Shown piece by piece: positions 8,001 through 13,213 of a DNA stretch of 18,200 bases. Below the pieces are notes generated by a model that worked only from the letters and a program-made list of their open reading frames with translations, was not told the DNA's origin and did no database searches. Numbering within the stretch: the stretch's first letter is position 1; the number at the start of each line of letters is the position of its first letter. The DNA is from JBBKWQ01 sp037969115. Its GTDB lineage: Bacteria > Actinomycetota > Acidimicrobiia > Acidimicrobiales > Ilumatobacteraceae. The stretch covers positions 1-18,200 of the forward strand of contig JBBKWQ010000115.1 in assembly GCA_037969115.1 (NCBI GenBank). Direction: 5' to 3'. Position numbers and translations under genes: made by a program.

Positions 8001-9771
8001 TGGCGTCGAACAACGAATCGATCGTGGCCGACCGGTCGTAGTCCATCGAGGTGGCATTGATCGCGTCGAGTGCCTCGGTTTCGGCCGGGCCCATGATTCG
8101 GAGTGCGCTGATCGGCGTTTCGGGCGCAGCGAGTCCGCCGACCAGTACGGCGTCGATCTGGGCGGCGATGCGCGCCAGACCCGCAGTGTCGATGTGGGAC
8201 GAACGGAGCACGAGTCGTGCGGAGTCCTGGCACATCGAGATGACCAGCACGGTCGAAGGGTCGGTGAATGACGGGGCCGGCGAATCGTGGTCGTTGTCGA
8301 GCTCGAGCCGAACCGGCGCAACGGCTGCGCGTCCGTGGAGCTCGGGGTCGCGTCCGGCAAGGTCACGAAGGAAGGGTCCGAGCGTCGTCGTGGTCTCGAG
8401 CTCGGCATCGGCGAGCGCGACGAGATCGTCGAAGGTGGTGGTCTCTCCGAGTTCGAACACTGCCAGTGGATGCTCGAGCAGCGCGCCGATCTCGTCGACG
8501 CGTTGGCGGTCGAATTGATTCGACACGTGGAAGACCGAATGGGTGTTCCGAGCGATGCGGCGATGCCACGCGGCGACCGCGGCCACCACATGGTTCGGCG
8601 CAACGCCGTCGGCAAGTTCGATGGTGGCTTCGCTCACGTCGGCGGCATCGCTGGCGTACGCGTCGAACACCGATGGGGTGACGATTTCGACGCCGGCGAG
8701 TCGCTCGCGCCACATCTGTTCGCTTCGGGCGAGGCTCTGATCGAGTTCGGCGAACCGTGCGATGAGACCGCTCTCGGGCCCGCTGCAGACCTGTCCGACA
8801 CTGAGGTCGAGATGGGCCGCGGCTTCGGCAGGCGACATCGGAACGCCGCTGCCCGTGGAGCATGCGGAGATCACCACGTCGCCGTCGACGGTGGCGATGA
8901 TCAGGTTCGGTTCGACGGATACGACGGTGCCGGCAGCGCTGCCAGAGCCGGGTTGAACTCCGACCTCGTCGACGATGACCTGCCTCGTTCCGACAACGAG
9001 GTGGGAGGCGCCCATCGTGTTGCGCATGCGATGACCGAGTGCGACCGAGCGGGTGGCTCGGGCGAACGTGGACGCATCCTGCGTCGGGTCGAACACCACG
9101 ATCGGACGCTCGTACCGCCGGAAGACCCGCCGCTCGTCGTCGGGCTGCGGTTCGGGCGACAGGGTGTTGTCGACGATGCTCTGGACGATTGCCGGAAACG
9201 ACCCCAGTGCCGCCTCGTAGCAGCGGGCATTCAACGAGAACGCAGTGTCGTCGGGCTGGATGGCGAACCGTTCGACGGCGATGACCTGGCCGCCGTCGAC
9301 GTCACTGGTCATGACATGCCAGGTGATGGCGTGTTCGGTCTCGCCCGCCAGGAGCGCCCAGGTGGTGACGTTCAACCCGGAGTACCCGGGTAGCGGTCCA
9401 TCGTGGAAGTTGATCGCCACCGCGGCACGGTCGACGATCGCATCGGAGAGCACGCGGAGGTTGGCGACGCTCAAGAGCACGTCGTATGCATGAACGGACA
9501 ACGATTCGTCGAGACCCTGTGCCGAGCGAACGTGTGGAATGGAGTGCTGCTCGGCGTATTCGCGGACCTGCGGGTGTTCCGACGCGATGACGACGACCTC
9601 GAGCCCGGCCTCGCGGGCGATGTCCGCGCACTGGGCCACCAGCAGCTCGTCGCCGACGAAAGCGCATCGACGACCGAGGCCGCTCACCGGATCGTTGTCG
9701 TCGTCGGGCGAGTTATTTTCGATTGGCATGTCGTATTCGCTGACCCTTCTTCGTTGCGCGACCCGGACCAT
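5005..9771 (-). CDS. NRPS loading module: formyltransferase - partial C - A (with luciferase-like monooxygenase insert) - PCP
   Basis: This 1588-residue assembly-line enzyme probably activates, formylates and oxidises the starter amino acid. Residues 35-310 form a Met-tRNA-formyltransferase-like domain with INFHDG (Asn121, His123) and Asp159 in VDGG. Residues about 345-560 resemble the back half of a condensation domain and lack HHxxxDG. The adenylation domain (about 585-1460) has A3 YTSGSTGTPKG (732-742), A4 SFDIS (776-780), A5 NMYGPTE (1257-1263), A7 YATGD (1342-1346), A8 (1359-1379) and A10 NGKID (1450-1454). A luciferase-like FMN monooxygenase of the MupA/Atu3671 type (about 812-1170, with WTPERHFHAFGG) is inserted between A4 and A5. 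My reading of the specificity residues is DILQMGMIWK, close to the remembered glycine code DILQLGLIWK. The carrier Ser is 1509 in GGNSLL, followed by an Arg-rich tail. ATG 9729 is an alternative start, with GAAGAAGGG about 14 nt upstream. Confidence 0.96.
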   Translation of the reverse strand: MVRVAQRRRVSEYDMPIENNSPDDDNDPVSGLGRRCAFVGDELLVAQCADIAREAGLEVVVIASEHPQVREYAEQHSIPHVRSAQGLDESLSVHAYDVLLSVANLRVLSDAIVDRAAVAINFHDGPLPGYSGLNVTTWALLAGETEHAITWHVMTSDVDGGQVIAVERFAIQPDDTAFSLNARCYEAALGSFPAIVQSIVDNTLSPEPQPDDERRVFRRYERPIVVFDPTQDASTFARATRSVALGHRMRNTMGASHLVVGTRQVIVDEVGVQPGSGSAAGTVVSVEPNLIIATVDGDVVISACSTGSGVPMSPAEAAAHLDLSVGQVCSGPESGLIARFAELDQSLARSEQMWRERLAGVEIVTPSVFDAYASDAADVSEATIELADGVAPNHVVAAVAAWHRRIARNTHSVFHVSNQFDRQRVDEIGALLEHPLAVFELGETTTFDDLVALADAELETTTTLGPFLRDLAGRDPELHGRAAVAPVRLELDNDHDSPAPSFTDPSTVLVISMCQDSARLVLRSSHIDTAGLARIAAQIDAVLVGGLAAPETPISALRIMGPAETEALDAINATSMDYDRSATIDSLFDARVALAPNAPALSSGSHTLTYRELHDASTAFAQRLRDAGVASGDLVGIAVDRGIDMVVAVLATHQCGAAYVPLDPTYPADRLAFMISDSGLRTVVAEPGATILDDVTGVTVVHPFADGQTEAQAPTERVAAAHSSDDLAYVIYTSGSTGTPKGVMLEHRNVVNFFAAMDDVIDHDPPGVWLALTSLSFDISVLELLWTFTRGFHVVLKADSGLKGTKTAVKARRGPRRPVSMSMFYFAAGEDQAGDGYRLLLDSARFADRHGFEAVWTPERHFHAFGGSYPNPSVTGAALAAITDHVHIRAGSVVAPLHSPARIAEEWAVVDNISGGRVGISFAAGWQPNDFVLNPGAYANARESLPEIIDTVERLWRGETIQMPGHDGEPVDVRTLPRPVQPSLPVWLTSAGSPATFERAGTLGVNVLTHLLGQSIEQLTENIGRYRSAWTAAGHEGEGRVTLMLHTYLDRDTAVAKQTAHEPMKGYLSTAVGLLKNMASSFPTLAGGGKDADEAFKSLTSDEMDQLLEMAATRYLETSGLFGNPDGAVDLIEDCSTAGADEIACLIDFGVDTDLVLNSLDLLAEVKTRLDEARIADSDTSIEPVDELASDASFAELAARYSPTHVQCTPSLATMLLADPADRIALADVRHLMLGGEALPTAMAAELTTLLAGRLTNMYGPTETTIWSLVHEIDSAPTGSVPIGKAIGNNTIFVLDEQGERVPVGVFGELHIGGDGVARGYHDRPELTKDRFVEREDHGVMYATGDVVRVRADGVVEFAGRADHQVKIRGHRIELGEIESVLDRHTDIVQSVVIAQPSTAGDPLLVAFVLNRDHVDLDESSARALVSATLPDAMVPSRFIRLDAFPLTPNGKIDRTALLNDVDRYSNASAGPTADLDDDTEQMVADIWSAELRRGVGRDDNFFEIGGNSLLAVSVFRKITTASGASLALTDVFRYPTIRTFAAHLSTSNGQGGGARDGVSDAGGQTEVPSGLDRGERRRRAMARRSGN

Positions 9772-9806
9772 CGTGCTATCGGCCCGGCCTGAAGACTTCT
9801 TGAACC

Positions 9807-9843
9807 GGGCGGTCGCTTCCGCCCAGTCAGGGCGAATTTGCCC
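9807..9843 (-). promoter_or_regulatory. Two adjacent dyads in the NRPS leader
   Basis: Within the 84 bp between the small secreted ORF and the NRPS start there are two inverted repeats. GGGCGG-N6-CCGCCC is at 9807-9824, a perfect 6-bp stem. GGGCGAATTTGCCC is at 9830-9843, a near-perfect 14-bp palindrome. Neither is followed by a T-run in the direction of transcription, so they do not look like an intrinsic terminator. They could be an operator pair or a folded 5' leader of the NRPS mRNA. Confidence 0.35.
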
Positions 9844-9855
9844 GCATCCAGCAGT

Positions 9856-10068
9856 CTAGGCAACCACTCTTTCCCAAGTTTGAGGCCTGAGCTGCGCCGT
9901 TCCGGGATTTTCCAACTGGCGGAATTCGCTGAGGTGAGCTGCTGGGGCATCGATCACGGGCTGGTGACCAAGATCGCTCGTCGTCGCGTCGGCGCCCGCT
10001 GGAGCGACGAGAGCGAAGACGAGCAGTGCGAATGGTCCGAGGAGCAACGGACCGGAACCTGCTGACAT
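9856..10068 (-). CDS. Small putative secreted or membrane-anchored protein (70 aa)
   Basis: I do not recognise a family. The ATG at 10068 has an excellent ribosome binding site, GGAGG at 10075-10079, with 6 nt between. Residues 8-22 are strongly hydrophobic (LLLGPFALLVFALVA) and are followed by AGADA. This looks like a signal peptide with AxA-type cleavage near residue 28, or a single anchor, although the N-region has no Lys or Arg. The remaining roughly 42 residues are polar and rich in Ala, Pro, Gln and Glu, with no Cys. It lies between the methyltransferase and the NRPS on the same strand, 95 and 84 bp away, so it could be a cluster-associated peptide or an unrelated small exported protein. 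The good ribosome binding site and coherent signal-like start are the main support. The C-terminal half has less convincing codon bias, so it may be a decayed remnant of a longer gene. Confidence 0.5.
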   Translation of the reverse strand: MSAGSGPLLLGPFALLVFALVAPAGADATTSDLGHQPVIDAPAAHLSEFRQLENPGTAQLRPQTWERVVA

Positions 10069-10074
10069 GACGTA

Positions 10075-10079
10075 CCTCC
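10075..10079 (-). promoter_or_regulatory. Shine-Dalgarno GGAGG of the 70-aa ORF
   Basis: The minus-strand sequence GTGGAGGTACGTCATG places a perfect GGAGG 6 nt before the ATG at 10068. It is stronger than the sites before the NRPS and PKS starts, and it decides that this short ORF is likely to be translated. Confidence 0.6.
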
Positions 10080-10134
10080 ACTCGACGTGACTGTTGCCGA
10101 TCAGAGCCGCCGCCGGGCCACCTGATACGAATTG

Positions 10135-10147
10135 CCGGCGGCGCCGG
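10135..10147. other. GC-rich dyad downstream of the methyltransferase
   Basis: CCGGCG-G-CGCCGG is a perfect 6-bp inverted repeat around one base, beginning 16 bp after the methyltransferase stop on the minus strand. A second GC-rich tract at 10107-10117 can also pair with part of it. No T-run follows, so it is at best a weak or factor-dependent terminator, or an mRNA 3'-end stabiliser. Confidence 0.3.
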
Positions 10148-10163
10148 CGGATTTCGCCTTCGT

Positions 10164-10754
10164 TCAGGTGTTGTCGAGTGGACGCCGGTGAACATGGACG
10201 GCGTAGTTGCCGCCCTCGTAGGGGTCACCGTCCCACGTGGCATACCGTTCGACCGGTTGCAGGCCGGCGGCCACGCCATCGGCATCGAACTCGTCGGCGT
10301 GGTCGCTGTCGCGGAGCTGGAATCCTGCAACCAGCACGCCGCCGCGGCGCACATGACGCGCAAGATTCGCCACGGCCGCGGTTTCGGTGCCCGGCCGCAG
10401 AAAGATCATGACGTTGCCGGGTAACGCGACCACGTCGAACGTTCGGGCGAGATTCACGGTGACGATGTCGTCGGTGTGCCATGCCAGATCGGGTGCCTTC
10501 GAGCGTGCCTCGCCGATCATGGCCTCGTCGAGGTCGACGCCCACGACTTCGATCCCTCGGCGGGCGAGCTCGATCGCCACGCGGCCGGTGCCGCAACCGG
10601 CGTCCAGCACCGACGTCGGTAGGAACCGGCAGACGAAATCTGCCTCACCATGGACCGGCTCGCCGGCGTCCGCCAAGGCGCGCCACCGCCGGTCGTAGTC
10701 GGCGCCGCGTTGCACATCCCGGCGCGAAGCCCAACGCGATCCCTCGTTCGTCAT
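10164..10754 (-). CDS. Class I SAM-dependent methyltransferase
   Basis: This 196-residue soluble protein has the Rossmann-like fold of class I methyltransferases. Motif I is VLDAGCGTGR (49-58). The acidic residue that normally holds the ribose hydroxyls is Asp74 in VGVDLDE. Motif II/III-like segments are WHTDDI (92-97) and FDVVALPGNVMIFL (106-119). The C-terminal part is short, so the substrate cannot be read from sequence. It starts 12 bp after the glutathione peroxidase stop on the same strand, with a G-rich stretch just before the ATG, so the two are very likely co-transcribed. It could tailor the neighbouring NRPS/PKS product, or it could be a housekeeping small-molecule methyltransferase paired with the peroxidase. 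Nothing in the sequence separates these. Confidence 0.88.
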   Translation of the reverse strand: MTNEGSRWASRRDVQRGADYDRRWRALADAGEPVHGEADFVCRFLPTSVLDAGCGTGRVAIELARRGIEVVGVDLDEAMIGEARSKAPDLAWHTDDIVTVNLARTFDVVALPGNVMIFLRPGTETAAVANLARHVRRGGVLVAGFQLRDSDHADEFDADGVAAGLQPVERYATWDGDPYEGGNYAVHVHRRPLDNT

Positions 10755-10766
10755 GTGAGCCCCCGA

Positions 10767-11240
10767 CTACATGAGCGAGGCGAGCTGCTCGCCGATGTCT
10801 TCCGGTGTGACCGGCGGGGCCCATCGGGCCACCACGGTGCCATCACCGTTCACCAGGAATTTCTCGAAGTTCCACGTGATGTCGGACGTCTCGCCGCTGC
10901 CGGGCTGAGCCGCTTTGAGCATGGCGTAGAGCGCCGCTTGGTTGGCGCCGTTGACCTCGATCTTGGAGAACATCGGGAAGTCGGCGTCGTATTTCGACGT
11001 TGCGAACTCGAGGATCTCGGCGTCGGTGCCCGGCTCCTGTCCGGCGAACTGGTTGCAGGGAAATGCGAGGACCTGGAGGCCGTCGACGTCGTGGAGAAGC
11101 GTACGCAGACCTGCGTACTGGGGAGTGAGGCCTCAAGCGCTCGCGACGTTGACGATCAAGCACGCGTGACCGACGAAACGGTCGAACTTCACCTGCTCCC
11201 CGGTGATGGATGTCATTTCCAGGTCGTGGAATGCGGACAT
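10767..11240 (-). CDS. Glutathione peroxidase, probable selenoprotein (in-frame TGA = Sec36)
   Basis: Reading through one TGA gives a 157-residue protein with every glutathione peroxidase landmark. NVASA-U-G (Sec36) is at the catalytic position, with LAFPCNQFAGQEPG (58-71, containing Gln68) and WNF (Trp123, Asn124). This completes the Sec/Gln/Trp/Asn tetrad and is full length for the short monomeric GPx4-like form. In the family it reduces H2O2 or lipid hydroperoxides with thiol reductants. The TGA sits exactly where relatives carry Cys or Sec, the frame is otherwise open, and a SECIS-like hairpin lies 14 nt downstream, so I read it as selenocysteine and not as a nonsense mutation. Start ATG 11240 follows AGAGG by 4 nt. 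A conventional stop-codon reading gives only the fragments 11240-11133 and 10973-10767. The methyltransferase follows 12 bp later. Confidence 0.88.
11101..11118 (-). promoter_or_regulatory. Bacterial SECIS-like hairpin for Sec insertion
   Basis: The mRNA sequence GUACGCA-GGUC-UGCGUAC forms a perfect 7-bp stem with a 4-nt loop. It starts 14 nt after the UGA of the glutathione peroxidase, inside the coding sequence. The tip GCAGGUCUGC is, from memory, identical to the apex of the E. coli fdhF SECIS bound by SelB, including the loop G and U. It lacks the bulged U in the stem seen in E. coli, and its tip is about 3 nt further from the UGA. Position, perfect pairing and loop sequence together make chance unlikely. 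Confidence 0.8.
11133..11135 (-). other. UGA selenocysteine codon (recoding site)
   Basis: This in-frame TGA falls between NVASA and GLTPQY, the residue that is Cys or Sec in all active glutathione peroxidases. The flanking family motifs continue in the same frame, so no frameshift is needed to restore the protein. Confidence 0.85.
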
Positions 11241-11380
11241 GTGACCTCTCTCTGTCGGACCAGCCGTCGAACCTAGCAGCGAGCGTTTCGCATCGCCGCT
11301 GCAGCGACACCCGACCGCACGAACTACGTTCGGTCCTGAACTCCGAAAGTCAGCCGTCAACCCGAAATGGACCGATCAAC
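11241..11380. other. Divergent intergenic region between peroxidase and acyl-CoA ligase genes
   Basis: These 140 bp separate the divergent peroxidase and acyl-CoA ligase genes and must hold both promoters. No confident -35/-10 pair was identified. A TTGACG lies on the minus strand near 11355-11360 and a TAGGTT near 11271-11276, but they are too far apart to be one promoter. No clear operator was seen. Confidence 0.4.
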
Positions 11381-13213
11381 GTGACGACGAACCAGCAGAT
11401 CAACGACCGCATCGCCGGGCAGAACGTGCCTCAACGATTCCTGGCGAATCAGGCCGCCCACGGCGAGAACGAAGTACTGCGTTGGAAGAACGCAGCAGAT
11501 GAATGGCAAGCGATGACGCTCGACGAACTCGCCGACGTCACTGCTCGGCTCGTCACTTCGTTCAAGGCGGCCGGCATCGGCCATGGCGACCGGGTCGTGA
11601 TGATGATCCAGAACCGTCCCGAGTTCCACCCGATCGACCTCGCGCTGTTGTTCTGCGGTGCAACGCCGGTGTCGATCTACAACTCCTCGGCCCCCGAGCA
11701 GATCGAGTACATGGTGAACCACTCCGGTGCCAAGATGGCCGTGGTCGAGAACGACACCTTCCTCTCGCGGTTCGCTGCGGTGGCCGAAGCAACACCCACG
11801 GTCACCGTTCGGGCCATCATCGACCCGGGTGCCGAAACACCCGCCGACGTGCTCCGCTACAGCGACATGGTCGCGGCCGAACCAGCCGATCTCGCCGCCG
11901 AGGCGAAGACCGCCCGACCCGATGACCTCGCCACCATCATCTACACGTCGGGCACGACCGGCCCCCCGAAGGGCGTGATGCTGTCGCACCGCAACGTCTG
12001 CTGGACGCTCGAGTCAGTGGGCGAGTCGATGCGTGAGCAGGCCGGCATCACCGATCTCGGTGGGCACCGGCACGTGTCGTATCTGCCGTTGGCCCACATC
12101 ATGGAGCGGCTGCTCGGGCACTACTACCTCCTCGATTTCGGTGTGCAGGTCAACTGTTGTGCCAATACCGGCCAGATCGCGGCGTACGTGCGAGATGTAC
12201 AACCGCACTTCTTCATCGGCGTGCCACGCGTGTGGGAGAAGCTGCACGCCGGAGTGATGGCGGCGCTCGCAGCCGACCCGGAGAAGGCCGAGAAGTTCAA
12301 CGAAGCCGTCGAGGCCGCACGCCCCATCAGCGACCGCATGACTGCCGGCGTCGCCACCGCCGAAGACATCGCGACGTGGGAGTTCCTCGACGAGGTGGCG
12401 TTCAAGAACGTACGTGGTCTGATCGGCCTCGGTAACGCCAAGATCTGCATCAGTGGAGCCGCTCCACTTGCCGCAGACATCCTCGGTTGGTTCCGTGCGA
12501 TCGGCGTGCCACTGGGCGAGGGCTACGGCATGTCGGAAACCACCGCCGTGCTCACGTGGTCGTTCGCTGCCAAGCCCGGCTACGTCGGTCAGGCCGCCAA
12601 CGGTGTCGAGATCAAGATCGCCGACGACGGTGAGGTGCTCGCACGGGGCGGCAACATGTTCGAAGGGTACCTCGACGCGCCCGACAAGACGGCCGAGACG
12701 ATGGACGACGACGGATGGGTGCACACCGGTGACATCGGTGAGCTCGACGCCGACGGCTACCTCAAGATCGTCGACCGTAAGAAGGAACTGATCATCACGG
12801 CGGGCGGCAAGAACATCAGCCCCGCCAATCTCGAAGGGGCGCTCAAGGGTATTCCACTCGTGGGGCAGGCCTGCGCCGTCGGTGAGCAGAAGCCCTTCGT
12901 CGCCGCCCTCGTCGTGCTCGACCCCGACGCGTCCAAGGCGTGGGCGGCCGCGCATGGCCTCACCGGTGAGGCGGCAACGATGACAGCGATGGCGCAGAAT
13001 CCCGACGTGATCGCCGACATCGAAGCCGGACTCGTCGAGGTGATGGCGAACTTCAACAATGCCGAGGCCGTGAAGAAGGTCAAGGTGCTCGGGGAGGAAT
13101 GGATGCCCGACAGTGATGTCTTGACGCCGACGTCGAAGCTGAAGCGTCGGGGTATCCTCGCCCGTTTCGAGAACGAGATCGCTGAACTGTACGACCGAGG
13201 CGCCACGTCATGA
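11381..13213 (+). CDS. Long-chain fatty acyl-CoA ligase (AMP-binding, FadD15-like)
   Basis: This 610-residue ANL-superfamily enzyme activates long-chain fatty acids via acyl-AMP to acyl-CoA. The P-loop-like motif is YTSGTTGPPKG (188-198), the A5-type motif is GYGMSETT (381-388), and the HTGD segment (448-451) is followed by DRKKELIITAGGKNISP. The length and the bacterial long-chain motif pattern fit the FadD15/FACL group. I chose GTG 11381, which gives MTTNQQINDRI. The frame is open back to 11210, but that would add an uncharacteristic basic extension across the peroxidase promoter and 5' end. No strong ribosome binding site precedes the GTG. The stop overlaps the next ATG (ATGA, 13210-13213), so it is translationally coupled to the acyltransferase and probably supplies its acyl-CoA for storage lipid synthesis. 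Confidence 0.94.
   Translation: MTTNQQINDRIAGQNVPQRFLANQAAHGENEVLRWKNAADEWQAMTLDELADVTARLVTSFKAAGIGHGDRVVMMIQNRPEFHPIDLALLFCGATPVSIYNSSAPEQIEYMVNHSGAKMAVVENDTFLSRFAAVAEATPTVTVRAIIDPGAETPADVLRYSDMVAAEPADLAAEAKTARPDDLATIIYTSGTTGPPKGVMLSHRNVCWTLESVGESMREQAGITDLGGHRHVSYLPLAHIMERLLGHYYLLDFGVQVNCCANTGQIAAYVRDVQPHFFIGVPRVWEKLHAGVMAALAADPEKAEKFNEAVEAARPISDRMTAGVATAEDIATWEFLDEVAFKNVRGLIGLGNAKICISGAAPLAADILGWFRAIGVPLGEGYGMSETTAVLTWSFAAKPGYVGQAANGVEIKIADDGEVLARGGNMFEGYLDAPDKTAETMDDDGWVHTGDIGELDADGYLKIVDRKKELIITAGGKNISPANLEGALKGIPLVGQACAVGEQKPFVAALVVLDPDASKAWAAAHGLTGEAATMTAMAQNPDVIADIEAGLVEVMANFNNAEAVKKVKVLGEEWMPDSDVLTPTSKLKRRGILARFENEIAELYDRGATS

Noticed and set aside
5530..8271. Long plus-strand open frame (913 codons) across the NRPS
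   Set aside because: It is antisense to a gene with complete NRPS motifs. Its translation is Arg/Asp/Val-rich and has no recognisable domain, as expected from high-GC codon bias.
9684..9950. 88-codon minus ORF overlapping the NRPS start and the small secreted ORF
   Set aside because: It has no motif and no good ribosome binding site, and it overlaps better supported frames.
9827..10363. 178-codon minus ORF across the methyltransferase 3' end
   Set aside because: It is a shadow of the methyltransferase and the 70-aa ORF; its sequence is low-complexity Ser/Arg/Pro.
11133..11360. 75-codon minus ORF ending at the TGA, as an independent small protein
   Set aside because: Its last 35 residues are the N-terminus of glutathione peroxidase, and the frame resumes perfectly after the TGA. 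The longer N-terminal extension upstream of Met 11240 has no family resemblance.
11210..11380. Upstream extension of the acyl-CoA ligase to ATG 11210
   Set aside because: It would overlap the divergent peroxidase start and adds residues unlike the family. GTG 11381 gives the expected N-terminus.
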